DNA from: SIG78 sp036677805
GTDB lineage: Bacteria > Verrucomicrobiota > Lentisphaeria > Victivallales > Victivallaceae
Assembly: GCA_036677805.1 (NCBI GenBank)
Contig: JAVBVS010000019.1
Location: 62,001 to 126,000 of the forward strand
Reading direction: 5' to 3'
DNA: 64,000 nucleotides
Positions within the stretch are counted from its first letter, which is position 1, and every line of letters starts with the position of its first letter. Under the pieces are notes generated by a model. The model ran no database searches and was not told the DNA's origin. It worked only from the letters and a program-made list of their open reading frames with translations. A program made the translations under genes and the position numbers. Positions 43,711 through 52,813 of the stretch are shown here, in pieces.

Positions 43711-45033
43711 TTACGCATGGCAACCGCCGTCGGCGTCGGCTTCCGGCAAATAGGCGCCGATTTGCCGCAATCGCGCCTGAAGCTGCGGTACCGCGATGGC
43801 GCGCGCGCTGCCATCGTGTTCCGCCGCCAGCGCCGCCGCGAGGCCGGCCGCCTGGCCGGTGATATAGCAGCAGGGCATTACCCGGATGCTTGACTGCGCA
43901 TAACGGTCGGTGCTGATGCAGCGGCCCGCCGCCAGCAGATTGTCGACGCCTCCCACTGTGAGCGTCCGGTAGGGAATGCCATAGCTTTCGCCGGGCGCGT
44001 AGCGCAGCGACTGGCGTTCGCGCCGGAATTCCTCCAATGCCGCCCGGGTCGCGGCAGGCGGATGAATGTCGACCGTATAGTTGAAACAACCGATTTCGTC
44101 GGCGAAATGACGTCGCGCCCGATAATCGTCGAGATTCAAAACATAGTCTCCGACCGTTCGCCGCGAAGCGCGCACTCCCGGCAGCGCGGCGGTGAAACTC
44201 AATTCCACGTCGGCGAACCCCGGTACATAATCACGATAGAAACGCTCGAATTCGACCATCTGGCGGCGGCCCTCGATCAGATTTGCGGTCAGCGATTGCG
44301 CATCCAGCGGGTTGTAGCCGAAAAAATGACCCATATTGCCGCCGCCGAGCGTGCGCCCGGTCGGCGTGATGCCGGTGTGATGCCAGTCGGTCTGGCGGAA
44401 GACGCCCGCGCGGTCGGCCGCGGCCAGTTGTTCCAGTCGATTGCCCGGCCGCGCTTCGTAAGCATCCCAGTCGATATGGCTCCAGCCCGAACAAAGCGTT
44501 CCCGGCATGAAATGGCCGTCGCCGTCGCCGGTTACGGTTGCGCCGCCGGCCATTGCCGCCAGTGCCGCATCGCCGGTGGCGTCGATGAAAACACCGGCTT
44601 CAATCGCGCAAAGTCCGCCTCTGGTGCAAAAAATCGCCGCCGTAATCCGAAGGCCTTGCCGCCGCACGCCGATCAGCATCGTCAGCAGTTGCATTTTCAC
44701 TCCGGCTGCTGCGAGCAATTCGTCGTAAATGCGCTTGAGCCGTTCGGCATTGATACAGTCGGGGTTGCCATGGATCACGCCTTCGGCGGCGTGGCGGTCG
44801 CGGATTTCCCGACCAATGCCGTCGGCGTAAAAGTGTTCCCGGTCGCCGAAATTCATGAACAGCGGCACCCCACCCATGGTTCCCAGTCCGCCGAAGGCGC
44901 TTTCCGCCTCGAAAAGGCGGACGTCCGCGCCGGTCCGCGCCGCCGCGATCGCGGCGGCGCAACCGGCGGGGCCGCCGCCGATGATGGCGACATCGCAGCG
45001 GGAAACATTCGAAATATCGCATTCAAAGCGCAT
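43711..45033 (-). CDS. FAD-dependent oxidoreductase
   Basis: 440 residues from the ATG preceded by GAGGAAA. The FAD-binding motif CDVAIIGGGPAGCAAAIAAAR lies near residue 13, followed by FGGLGTMGGVPLFM, GVFIDATGDAALAAMAGG and LLAAGRCISTDRYAQSSIRVMP, typical of the FAD-dependent oxidoreductase family often found in Planctomycetota and Lentisphaerota sugar loci. Substrate unknown. It is the second gene of the lacI operon. No signal peptide, so it would act in the cytoplasm. Confidence 0.87.
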   Translation of the reverse strand: MRFECDISNVSRCDVAIIGGGPAGCAAAIAAARTGADVRLFEAESAFGGLGTMGGVPLFMNFGDREHFYADGIGREIRDRHAAEGVIHGNPDCINAERLKRIYDELLAAAGVKMQLLTMLIGVRRQGLRITAAIFCTRGGLCAIEAGVFIDATGDAALAAMAGGATVTGDGDGHFMPGTLCSGWSHIDWDAYEARPGNRLEQLAAADRAGVFRQTDWHHTGITPTGRTLGGGNMGHFFGYNPLDAQSLTANLIEGRRQMVEFERFYRDYVPGFADVELSFTAALPGVRASRRTVGDYVLNLDDYRARRHFADEIGCFNYTVDIHPPAATRAALEEFRRERQSLRYAPGESYGIPYRTLTVGGVDNLLAAGRCISTDRYAQSSIRVMPCCYITGQAAGLAAALAAEHDGSARAIAVPQLQARLRQIGAYLPEADADGGCHA

Positions 45034-45058
45034 GATTTTCCTCTTGGCGGATTGCAAT

Positions 45059-46096
45059 TTACGCGCTGGCGCGGATCACCAGCTGAGGTTTGAGGCGTTT
45101 CAGATCGACGGGCAGATCGGCTTTGACCATGGCGTTGAGCAAAAGCGCCATGCTGATTTCACCCAAAGCCTGAAACGGCTGCCGGAGCGTGGTCAGCGCC
45201 GGATAGATCAGATTGCTGACAATCAGATCGTCGAAGCCGATGATCCGCAGGCTGTCGCCGATGCGGTCGAGCAAATTTTCCCGCGCCAGCGCATCGTAAA
45301 GGGAGATCGCCTCATAGTCGGTCGGCATGAAAATTCCCGTCGGGACACGGCTGCGTGCCAATGCCACAATTTCGCGGAGAAAATCGGCATCCGCAATCCG
45401 GTAATCATCCTGACGATGGATGATCGAGACTTCTGCGGTGATGCCGCTCAGGGCCAGCTGGTCGACAAACCCGCGCAGCCGTTCCTGCAGCTGCCAGCTG
45501 GTCTGCGGATCGGTCCGCGTGGAGAGAAAGCGTTGGCACCCGGTTTTCTGCAGACGGCGCGCGGCTTCGCGGCCGCCGAAATAATTGTCGATGCAGACCG
45601 TCTGGACTCCGGGCAGCTTCAGTCCGGCGCAGTTCAGCAGTACAATCTGGCAACCCTGGCTGCTGAGTTGGGTCAGCAGCTCCGGCAGGTTGCTGTTGAG
45701 GTAATTGGGCAGATAGGTGATGATGCCGGCGCTCTGGATGCGGTGGCTGTACCGGATGAATTCGAGATAATCCTCATCGTTGTTGCCGAAATAGGCATTG
45801 TAGGCGAAGCCATGGTGATTGGCGATATCGGCGAGGCCGGTCATCAGCTGCCCGACCATTTCGCCGTAGGCCCGGGGCAGAAAGAGCCCGATCGACGCAT
45901 TGCTGCCCCGGGCCAGCAGGCTGGCCGCCTGATTGGGCTGATAGCCGAGCTCGCGGCAGGCCGCTTCGATTACGATGCGGGTTTTCTCCGCCACCTTCTG
46001 ATCGGGACGCGGGTTCATGGCCCGCGAAACGACCGAAAGCGAGAACCCGGTTTTTTGCGCAATGTCCTTGAGCGTTACCATATTGACCGTCTTCAT
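45059..46096 (-). CDS. LacI-family transcriptional repressor
   Basis: 345 residues from the ATG at 46096 (340 from the ATG at 46081, which gives the usual MVTLKDIAQ start). Helix-turn-helix VTLKDIAQKTGFSLSVVSRAMN and hinge QAASLLARG, then a periplasmic-binding-protein-like effector domain with GIFMPTDYEAISLYDALA and IIGFDDLIVSNLIYPALTT. It has a perfect-consensus promoter and two matching palindromes in its leader, so autoregulation is very likely. It heads the operon that runs down to 38371. Confidence 0.92.
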   Translation of the reverse strand: MKTVNMVTLKDIAQKTGFSLSVVSRAMNPRPDQKVAEKTRIVIEAACRELGYQPNQAASLLARGSNASIGLFLPRAYGEMVGQLMTGLADIANHHGFAYNAYFGNNDEDYLEFIRYSHRIQSAGIITYLPNYLNSNLPELLTQLSSQGCQIVLLNCAGLKLPGVQTVCIDNYFGGREAARRLQKTGCQRFLSTRTDPQTSWQLQERLRGFVDQLALSGITAEVSIIHRQDDYRIADADFLREIVALARSRVPTGIFMPTDYEAISLYDALARENLLDRIGDSLRIIGFDDLIVSNLIYPALTTLRQPFQALGEISMALLLNAMVKADLPVDLKRLKPQLVIRASA

Positions 46097-46104
46097 TCCA
46101 ATTT

Positions 46105-46120
46105 TCACAATCGCTTGTGA
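46105..46120. promoter_or_regulatory. predicted LacI operator, leader-proximal site
   Basis: TCACAATCGCTTGTGA, symmetric around a central CG as LacI-family sites usually are. It lies 9 bases before the ATG. Confidence 0.65.
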
Positions 46121-46143
46121 CGAGACCCTTTTGAAAAAGCACA

Positions 46144-46159
46144 CCACAAGCGGTTGTGA
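46144..46159. promoter_or_regulatory. predicted LacI operator, promoter-proximal site
   Basis: CCACAAGCGGTTGTGA, the same CACAA-N-CG-N-TTGTG pattern as the site at 46105, 39 bases away centre to centre. It begins about 7 bases after the predicted transcription start. Confidence 0.65.
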
Positions 46160-46172
46160 TGGCTTTGTTAAT

Positions 46173-46201
46173 ATTATACCAAAGAAAAATCGCTTTGTCA
46201 A
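46173..46201 (-). promoter_or_regulatory. consensus sigma-70 promoter of the lacI operon
   Basis: Minus strand TTGACA, 17-base spacer, TATAAT: a perfect match, as expected for a promoter kept silent by a repressor. Confidence 0.9.
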
Positions 46202-46261
46202 GGGCCGGTCGAAAAATTCACGCGAAAAAAATATCAGGGGGGATCGTTCACGCCGGAATCA

Positions 46262-46309
46262 TAAAAAAGCGGAGCCGGGCCAAAAGGAGGAGAGGTGGCC
46301 CGGCTCCGC
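46262..46309 (-). terminator. strong terminator of the gntR operon
   Basis: 14-base-pair stem (GCGGAGCCGGGCCA / TGGCCCGGCTCCGC) followed on the minus strand by TTTTTT, directly after the symporter stop codon. Confidence 0.92.
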
Positions 46310-46317
46310 GGTGCGGA

Positions 46318-48096
46318 TTACTTCAAAACTTCGCCCGGGTCGAAGAGCGTCAAGCCCTGATATTTCCGGCGGGGCTGGACCGGGCCCCAGATCAGCCAGA
46401 CCGCGCCCAGCACGACATAGCTGACGATGGAAGGCAGCGCCACCCACTGGAAACTCAGCGCCCGGCCTTCGCCCGGCGCCAGCAGCCAGTTGCTCATGAC
46501 CGTCCAGAGCAGGATGCCCAGCATGAAGCCGATTCCGGCCGCAGCCAATACCAGATCGACCGTATGGCGCCACGACGCCGGGTTGCGGCGGCGGAGCAGA
46601 TACCAGACGCAAAAAAACAGCGCCAGCGCCAGAGGATACAGGGTCAGCCGCCAGTCGAGCGCACCGGCCCAGCCGGGATCGCCGCCGGGGGCAAGGTCGC
46701 GCATGGCCGCGGTACTGGCAAAAAACCAGCAGATCACGGCCGTCTTGATGCCCCAGACCAGCCCGGCGGTCACCCAGACCAGTTTGGTGCTGGCCCGCTT
46801 GGACAGCACGGCGAAAAGGAACGCCGGGATTACGATGGCGTCGAACGCATTGAAGATGGTCGATGCTTCGACCACGCTCTGGCGCAGCCAGGAGGCCGAC
46901 AACGAAACCGTCAGCCCCAGCACCAGCGCGAGAAGACCGACCGTCACCGTGGCAATGCGCGAAAGCTTCACCTGCCCGATCTCAGAGAGGGCCGGGTTGA
47001 AGTAGCGCAGATGAAACTCCTTGATGTAAATGGTAGCCAGGCTGTTGAATACCGCGTTCAACGTCGAGATCACCGCCGCCATCATCCCGGCCAGCACCAG
47101 GCCCGGGATCGGACTGGGCAACTGGGTGGAGATGAAGTTGAACAGCGCCGTATCGCCCCCGGCGGGCCGGAATTCAGGATTCTGCGCGAAAAAAGTGAAG
47201 ACCGACAGTCCGATCAGCCACAGGATCAGGATGGTCGGAATGGTCAGCAGGGTATTGACCAGCTGCGTCTTCTGGGCGCGTTCGTAACTGCCGGAGGCGA
47301 GCAGCCGCTGCACTGTCATCTGGTCGCTCGCCATCACCGTCACCGGCGACATGAATTGTCCCAGGAGCAGCAGCCAGAAGGAGAGCCGGACGTAGGGATC
47401 GAGCCCGTAGAAGTCGGCTTCGGCGAAACGGTCCAGTCCGCGGCCGTGGGTGAACGCATAGCTCACCGCGCCGAACATGCCGCCGTCGATTTTGTAAAAC
47501 AGGAAGCCGAGAATGCAGAACAAGCCGCCCACCAGTACCACGAACTGCATCACGTCGGTCCAGACCACCGCTTTCAACCCTCCGGTGGTGGTGAACAGGA
47601 TCGCCACCACACCGACCAGCGGAATGCTCAGCCATGGCGGCCAGCCCGCCGCGCCTTCGAACACCTTGCTGGTGGAAAAGAGCACCATGCCGAGGTAGAT
47701 CAGGCGCAGATAAAGCGTCAATCCCGCGATCAGACTGCGCACGCCGGCGTCGTAGCGGTATTCAAGGTATTCGAACGGCGTGAAGCTGCCGAGCTTGAAA
47801 TAGAATTTCATGAAAATCCGGCAGGTGACCAGGGTAAACAGCGGCGCGATCAATCCCAACACCCAGAAATTCAGCCCGTTGCTGAAGATTTCACCGGGCA
47901 CCATGACCAGCGAGAAGGCGCTCAAGGCCGCCATCAGGCAGGAGATGCCGAGGGCGAACCATGGCATCCGTCCGCCGCCGAGCAGGTAATCGCGGGTGTT
48001 TTTCTTGGTGCCGGAACAGACGGTGCCGATCACCGCCAGTCCGATCAGGTAGGCGGCCATCACCGCATAGTCGGAGAGCTGAAGCGAAATTTGCAT
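46318..48096 (-). CDS. sodium:solute symporter family transporter
   Basis: 592 residues, about 14 membrane segments. The N-terminus YLIGLAVIGTVCSGTKKNTRDYLLGGGRMPW and the block FFQ-like region TTTGGLKAVVWTDVMQFVVL are hallmarks of the SSS family, whose members import sugars, sialic acid, amino acids or other small solutes with sodium. The last gene of the gntR operon, 25 bases after the secreted GHL10-like gene, so it probably imports the product of that enzyme. Terminator follows. Confidence 0.9.
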   Translation of the reverse strand: MQISLQLSDYAVMAAYLIGLAVIGTVCSGTKKNTRDYLLGGGRMPWFALGISCLMAALSAFSLVMVPGEIFSNGLNFWVLGLIAPLFTLVTCRIFMKFYFKLGSFTPFEYLEYRYDAGVRSLIAGLTLYLRLIYLGMVLFSTSKVFEGAAGWPPWLSIPLVGVVAILFTTTGGLKAVVWTDVMQFVVLVGGLFCILGFLFYKIDGGMFGAVSYAFTHGRGLDRFAEADFYGLDPYVRLSFWLLLLGQFMSPVTVMASDQMTVQRLLASGSYERAQKTQLVNTLLTIPTILILWLIGLSVFTFFAQNPEFRPAGGDTALFNFISTQLPSPIPGLVLAGMMAAVISTLNAVFNSLATIYIKEFHLRYFNPALSEIGQVKLSRIATVTVGLLALVLGLTVSLSASWLRQSVVEASTIFNAFDAIVIPAFLFAVLSKRASTKLVWVTAGLVWGIKTAVICWFFASTAAMRDLAPGGDPGWAGALDWRLTLYPLALALFFCVWYLLRRRNPASWRHTVDLVLAAAGIGFMLGILLWTVMSNWLLAPGEGRALSFQWVALPSIVSYVVLGAVWLIWGPVQPRRKYQGLTLFDPGEVLK

Positions 48097-48121
48097 GGCG
48101 AAAGGTATTTCCTTGGCATTT

Positions 48122-50323
48122 TCAGAAGGAACTTGCGCGCAGGACCTGTTTCAAAACAAAGTCGTAGCGCCATTCCCGATTCTTGAGTTTAATGATCAGA
48201 TAGCCCGGCTTGTCCTTGCCCAGGAACTCATAATGATTGGCATAACCCATTTCTCCGAGCATCCAGGGCGGTTGCGTCCGGCTGGAAATCAGTTTGCCGT
48301 CGATGTACATATCGACCCTTTCCGGTTCGCAGCCGTCGATCCAGAAAAGCACCCGGCTGCTGTTGTAGGGCGACGGGAAGGAGACGTAGATGCCGAAGCT
48401 GTAATCGTCCTGCAGCGCTTTTTCCCGCGCCACCGCGGCGGCGACGGCCTGCGAGTTGCCGAGCAGCCGGATGGTGTCGGCATCGACATCGCGCCGGGCG
48501 GTCATCGAGCCGACGACATGGGCGTCGGCCTGGTAGAGATAGACGCCGTCGGCGCCCTGACGGTACAGTTCAGCGGCCCGGTTGAGCACGTTGCCCGGGA
48601 AGGGGCGGCCGCTGCCCAGCGCATCAATGCAGGGGATGGCCCTGACCCGCGTGCCGCGGGTCATCGCGACATAGGGTGCGGCGTCAAAGAACGGCATGCC
48701 GCCGAAGTCGGAGGGCACCAGCACGTCGACCAGGCCCTCCCTGACCCAGCACCCCGGATCGAATTTGCCGCGGTTCAGCGCCACATCCTTGTTGCCGGGA
48801 ACCGGGAACCGGACCAGAATCTCAATGCGCCGCTCCGGGGTGGAAAATTCGTCGGCGAGTTTCCTGAGTTCGCGCAGGAAGGCATTGGCATCCTCCGCCG
48901 TTTTCACGCCGTGGGGATAACGGCAGAAGTCGAGCGAGATTCGCCGCGCGCCGCGCTCGAGTACGTCGCGGTAGAATTGGAGAAAATAAGCCCGCGCCGC
49001 CGGATCGCTGTATTTAAGATAAAAACGGTCGGTAAAACACTCGGGGTGCGCCTTGGAGAACTCCGATTCCAGCGGACCGCCGAGGTAGTTGTTGGCCGCG
49101 CCGAAGTTGATCGACGCCATGAGGTCGCAGGTCCTGGCCGCGCGGTCGACCGCGCGCACCGGATCGATCAGCCGGACCATGCGTCCGGTGCCCTGTGAGG
49201 TCGGGGCCACATGACTGCCCGGAGCGGCATCGCCCCGGGTTTCGCCCAGCAGCGGCTCATCGACCGCGGAGGGGTATTGCGGCCGGGCGCCGGCGCGGCC
49301 GACCTGGGCGTCGACCCAGTCGAAGCCGGCGGCGCGGAACGCGGTCAGAGCGCCGAGGAAATCGCTTTCGCGGCTGACCAGTTCGCGGAACGCCCAGCTG
49401 TAGGGTTCGAAATAGCCGATCACAGTTTTATCGTGCGGCAGCGCGTCGGCCTGAGTCATGACGCGGAACTCGGCTTCGGAAATCGGCACGAGCTTGACAT
49501 AACCGAGCCGGGCGATCAGCCTGTCGCCGACTTGAACCAGCGTGCGGTAGGGCTGGCGGATCACCAGATGGGCGCCGTCGAGCCGGGCCGCCTTCCAGCG
49601 GTATTCAAATCCGTCGAAGCCCGCGAAACGCTGGGCGAAGCCGTCGCCGGTGAGTTCGACTTCGATTTCACCGTAGCCGGTCTGCGGCACCGCGAGGTAG
49701 ATCGCATAATAGCCCTTCAGGCGAGGACGCCAGGCCAAAGGTTCGATCAGGTCTTCTTTTTCAAAGGCTTCCAGCCCGTCCGCGGTCTGATACCAGCCGG
49801 GGTTGTCGCGCTTTTCCGGCGCCACCGCCGGCGGATAAATGTCGGGGTTGCCGGCGAAGCGGTCAAGCATCACCACTTTGGAAAAATCGCCCGTGAAGGG
49901 AGAGGTTTCCTGCCGCAGAATTTTTTCCGGGGTAGCGGCGTCGCGCAGCGTAAGCCGGAGTTCGCCGCGGCATTGGCGTCCCATCGGCAGCTGGCGTGCG
50001 GTGAGCCAGCCGGCGGTGCGGGTCCTGCCCGCGGCGAGAGTTTCGACGAAGCCGTCACTCTGTTCCTGCGCGAATTGCCCGGGGTCGCTCTGGGCGAGGA
50101 TGGTAACTGCGGTTTCGGAGCGCCGGGGGTGGAGCGCCGCGACTCGCCACGCGTTTTCGCCGTCGAGCTTGAATTCGGCCTTGACCAGAATCCGGTCGGG
50201 AAAATCGGCGGGCACCTGATAAGTGACGATGCCGTTGGCGGACGCCGGGTCGAACACGACATCAAGTGCGGCCAGCGGCAGCCCGGTCACGGCCAGAGCC
50301 AGAAGGGGGAGCAGAATTCTCAT
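48122..50323 (-). CDS. secreted GHL10-like (glycosidase-like TIM barrel) protein
   Basis: 733 residues. Signal peptide about 1-19 (LPLLALAVTGLPLAA). Residues up to about 280 are beta-rich. The middle to C-terminal part is a predicted TIM barrel: VIGYFEPYSWAFREL, ARRISLDFCRYPHGVK, GLVDVLVPSDFGG and GADGVYLYQADAHVVG. The pattern fits glycosidase-like families such as GHL10/DUF187. A short beta domain ends the protein (RVLFWIDGCEPERVDMYIDG). It lies between pseudopilins and a symporter in the gntR operon. Exact substrate and activity unknown. Confidence 0.72.
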   Translation of the reverse strand: MRILLPLLALAVTGLPLAALDVVFDPASANGIVTYQVPADFPDRILVKAEFKLDGENAWRVAALHPRRSETAVTILAQSDPGQFAQEQSDGFVETLAAGRTRTAGWLTARQLPMGRQCRGELRLTLRDAATPEKILRQETSPFTGDFSKVVMLDRFAGNPDIYPPAVAPEKRDNPGWYQTADGLEAFEKEDLIEPLAWRPRLKGYYAIYLAVPQTGYGEIEVELTGDGFAQRFAGFDGFEYRWKAARLDGAHLVIRQPYRTLVQVGDRLIARLGYVKLVPISEAEFRVMTQADALPHDKTVIGYFEPYSWAFRELVSRESDFLGALTAFRAAGFDWVDAQVGRAGARPQYPSAVDEPLLGETRGDAAPGSHVAPTSQGTGRMVRLIDPVRAVDRAARTCDLMASINFGAANNYLGGPLESEFSKAHPECFTDRFYLKYSDPAARAYFLQFYRDVLERGARRISLDFCRYPHGVKTAEDANAFLRELRKLADEFSTPERRIEILVRFPVPGNKDVALNRGKFDPGCWVREGLVDVLVPSDFGGMPFFDAAPYVAMTRGTRVRAIPCIDALGSGRPFPGNVLNRAAELYRQGADGVYLYQADAHVVGSMTARRDVDADTIRLLGNSQAVAAAVAREKALQDDYSFGIYVSFPSPYNSSRVLFWIDGCEPERVDMYIDGKLISSRTQPPWMLGEMGYANHYEFLGKDKPGYLIIKLKNREWRYDFVLKQVLRASSF

Positions 50324-50332
50324 GATGGGGCC

Positions 50333-51052
50333 TCAATAAGGAATGGCGATTTGCTGTAATTGACCGCCGGCGTCGGCATAAGTTGCCTGCGGCGGTTTTT
50401 TGGCGGTGCGGCGGCAATCGGCGGCGAGGTGCTGCGCGAAACCGCCCGGCATCAGGGACGAGACCGCGCCGGACACGGTGGCGGCGTGGATGCCGTCGTC
50501 ATGCCGCTGCTGGGCCACCGGGCCGGTGCCGAAGGCGAAATGATAGCTGTAGGATTGCTTGCCGTTGGCCGGATCGAGGGAGTCGACCAGGAGCAGAGTC
50601 TGCTCCGGGGTGGTTTTGGCGCCGATCCAGACGCGCAGATTGCGGTCTTCCGTGGCGCGGTAAAACGGCATCATCGCCGAATTGACCAGTACGCCGTAGG
50701 TATACAGCTGGAAGCGGTTGTTTTTGGACGAAACCCCGTCCGGCGTCCCGGCCGGACAGACCAGCGCGTTGCCGTTGTCGAGGTACTTCAGCTCGGTCAT
50801 CCAGAAGCCCCAGGTCACATGGCTTTTCTTCTGCCGGTAGCTTTCCGGATCGTGGCGATAGATCAGGAAATAGCCGTTGTTGTCGGCGGAGTAAGCGGTC
50901 ATCGCCTGCGCGCTTTGTTTGAGATTGTTGCGGCAATGATCGGCGAGCGCCTGCTGCTGTTCGCCGGAAACCAGCGGCAGCGTCACGGTCAGCAGCACCG
51001 CCGACATGCCCGCGACGAACAGCAGCTCCGAGAGCGTGAAACGGCATTTCAT
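50333..51052 (-). CDS. divergent pseudopilin-like protein, gntR operon
   Basis: 239 residues. It has a short leader MKCR and FTLSELLFVAGMSAVLLTVTLPL, so the Phe at +1 and Glu at +5 of a prepilin are kept but the membrane helix differs fully from the near-invariant FTLIELLVVIAIIAILAAML of the others. CRNNLKQSAQAMTAYSADNNGYF is the usual DUF1559 helix and linker. The end shows QRHDDGIHAATVSGAVSSL, in which the H-x-N-x-x-x-DG motif is degraded to H-A-A-T-V-S-G. It is 18 bases after a canonical pseudopilin in the same operon, so it may form a pair with it. Confidence 0.8.
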   Translation of the reverse strand: MKCRFTLSELLFVAGMSAVLLTVTLPLVSGEQQQALADHCRNNLKQSAQAMTAYSADNNGYFLIYRHDPESYRQKKSHVTWGFWMTELKYLDNGNALVCPAGTPDGVSSKNNRFQLYTYGVLVNSAMMPFYRATEDRNLRVWIGAKTTPEQTLLLVDSLDPANGKQSYSYHFAFGTGPVAQQRHDDGIHAATVSGAVSSLMPGGFAQHLAADCRRTAKKPPQATYADAGGQLQQIAIPY

Positions 51053-51070
51053 TCTGAAAGCCTTTCCGGG

Positions 51071-51841
51071 TTAATTGGCCGGCCAGGCCAGCGTCTGGAT
51101 GCTCAGATCGTTGTCAAGGTACTGGACATTGGCCAGCGCGGTCGCTCCGGCAAACATGCTTTTGAGCTTGGCAGCGAACATTTCCGGATTCACGCCTTCG
51201 ACATGGCCGTCGAAAAACGCGGTGTTGATGGTCTTGCCGTGCCGGGCGTGGGGCAAATTGGCGGCGGTGCTGGTTGCGGAGTAGCCCCGGAAGTTGGTGG
51301 AATAATACTGATAATCGGTCACGCTGACATTTTTCCCCTTGTAAAGCGAGTCCAGAAGAATTACGCTGTCGGTCGGGTCCGGCAGCTTGGAGCCGTTCAG
51401 CAAGCGGTAATCATCTCCGGCGGCGGTCTGAATCCGAATGTACGCGGCCAGATTGCCGATGCCGGAGGCAGTGCTGGTGCCGGGGGAGCCGTAGGTATAC
51501 ATCTGATTGTTGTTGTTCTTGTCGTCGGCGTCGGGCAGTGCGGAGGGGCAGACCACCACATCGCTGCGGTCCGCATAGCCGAGCTTCAGCAGCCAGCTGC
51601 CCCAGCTGGGATAGGTGCTCACGCCGTAGGTCTGCTTTTCATAAATATAAAGCGGAATGAAATCCTCGAAGTCATGGGCGTACATGGTCATGCCGAGGGC
51701 GCAACTCTTGAGGTTGCTGGTGCATTTGGCGGCCCGGCCGCGCTCGCGGGCGGCGCTCAGCGCCGGGAGCAGCATGGCGGCAAGGATCGCGATGATGGCG
51801 ATAACGACTAGAAGTTCGATGAGCGTAAAGCGATTTTTCAT
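51071..51841 (-). CDS. pseudopilin (DUF1559 family), gntR operon
   Basis: 256 residues from the ATG that gives the standard leader MKNR; an upstream in-frame start at 51895 would overlap the gntR stop and give an unusual leader. Cleavage before FTLIELLVVIAIIAILAAML, then LPALSAARERGRAAKCTSNLK, and a C-terminal head with ARHGKTINTAFFDGHVEGVN, the complete H-x-x-x-x-N-x-x-F-x-DG-H-V motif. Second gene of the gntR operon. As with the other loci, the position between regulator and secreted enzyme suggests a substrate-specific role. Confidence 0.9.
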   Translation of the reverse strand: MKNRFTLIELLVVIAIIAILAAMLLPALSAARERGRAAKCTSNLKSCALGMTMYAHDFEDFIPLYIYEKQTYGVSTYPSWGSWLLKLGYADRSDVVVCPSALPDADDKNNNNQMYTYGSPGTSTASGIGNLAAYIRIQTAAGDDYRLLNGSKLPDPTDSVILLDSLYKGKNVSVTDYQYYSTNFRGYSATSTAANLPHARHGKTINTAFFDGHVEGVNPEMFAAKLKSMFAGATALANVQYLDNDLSIQTLAWPAN

Positions 51842-51899
51842 GGCGGGGGCGTCCTTGGTTGAGAAATGGTTCCTGAAAGAATGATTTTTGATCATGGGG

Positions 51900-52493
51900 T
51901 TATTTTTCCTGATTTCGGGCGATGTGTTCCTTCAGCGCGGCCTGCGCCGTTTTCACATCATGGCTTTTGAAGGCGTCGAACAGGGCGCGATGGGCCGCCT
52001 GAGCGCCTTCGGACTTATGATGAATGGTGTTGAATCTCCGGAACAGCGTTCCGGTCAGGAAGGTGAAAAAATTCAACAACAGATTGTCGTGCGCGGCCGC
52101 GATCAGCGCGGTGTGAAATTCCAGGTCGGCCCGGCCGAATCCTTCCAGATCATTTTCCGTCAGATGACGTTCGAGATCCTCGAAAATCAGCGTGATGCGC
52201 ACCATATCCTCGCGGGTGGCCCGGACCACCGCCTGCCGGATGGCTTCGCGTTCGATCACATAGCGCAGCGCCAGCACGGTCTGGAGATCGGTATTGTCGT
52301 AATCGACGCTGCAATAACCCTTCAGCGGCACCCGGCGGATGGACCCTTCGCCCTCCAGCGCCAGCAGCATCTCACGGGTGTTGCCGCGCTTGAGCTGAAA
52401 GCGCTCGGCGATCTCCCGCTCGGTCAGGAATACCCCCGGCGCGGTCGTGCCGGCATAGATGTAATCCCGGATTTTTTCCCGAATGTTTACCAT
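51900..52493 (-). CDS. GntR-family transcriptional regulator (FadR/FCD type)
   Basis: 197 residues. Winged helix: REKIRDYIYAGTTAPGVFLTEREIAERFQLKRGNTREMLLALEGEG (in pieces), then the all-helical FCD effector domain with LRYVIEREAIRQAV, DLEFHTALIAAAHDN and HRALFDAFKSHD, whose His residues usually bind a metal. The ATG at 52493 follows AAGGA; a TTG six bases upstream is less likely. First gene of the operon down to 46318, with a perfect promoter and an 18-base palindrome in between, so autoregulation is very likely. Confidence 0.92.
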   Translation of the reverse strand: MVNIREKIRDYIYAGTTAPGVFLTEREIAERFQLKRGNTREMLLALEGEGSIRRVPLKGYCSVDYDNTDLQTVLALRYVIEREAIRQAVVRATREDMVRITLIFEDLERHLTENDLEGFGRADLEFHTALIAAAHDNLLLNFFTFLTGTLFRRFNTIHHKSEGAQAAHRALFDAFKSHDVKTAQAALKEHIARNQEK

Positions 52494-52523
52494 AAACAAT
52501 CCTTGGCTTTGTTCGACGTGGTC

Positions 52524-52541
52524 AAACTGGTCGACCAGTTT
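52524..52541. promoter_or_regulatory. predicted GntR operator
   Basis: AAACTGGTCGACCAGTTT, an 18-base perfect palindrome. It starts right after the predicted transcription start (near 52544) and contains the T-G-G-T-C-x-A-C-C-A-type core seen in many FadR-group sites. Confidence 0.75.
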
Positions 52542-52550
52542 ATGTTGCTA

Positions 52551-52579
52551 ATTATACTACATTTTCATGGCAATGTCAA
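52551..52579 (-). promoter_or_regulatory. consensus sigma-70 promoter of the gntR operon
   Basis: Minus strand TTGACA, 17-base spacer, TATAAT, a perfect match next to the operator. Confidence 0.92.
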
Positions 52580-52784
52580 TGGCCGAATGGAAAAAAAGCG
52601 GAAAATTTCACCGGACCGATGTACCGGCTCGCCGGACGCCCGTTGCCGCCTTCCCGGCCGGCGCTGCCGTCGGAGCGCGGGCGGATGGATGGTTCAGGCT
52701 TCGCCCGGTGGCACCGCCAATCGGACGCCCGTCTCCAGCGGGCGGACCGGAAAATGTTTTTTCGGCTTTTTTTCGATTTTAAAC

Positions 52785-52813
52785 TTGAAAAATAGGCCGC
52801 CATCCGGTATCTT
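52785..52813 (+). promoter_or_regulatory. sigma-70 promoter for the QueG-like gene
   Basis: TTGAAA, 17-base spacer, TATCTT, about 45 bases before the ATG. Confidence 0.6.
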
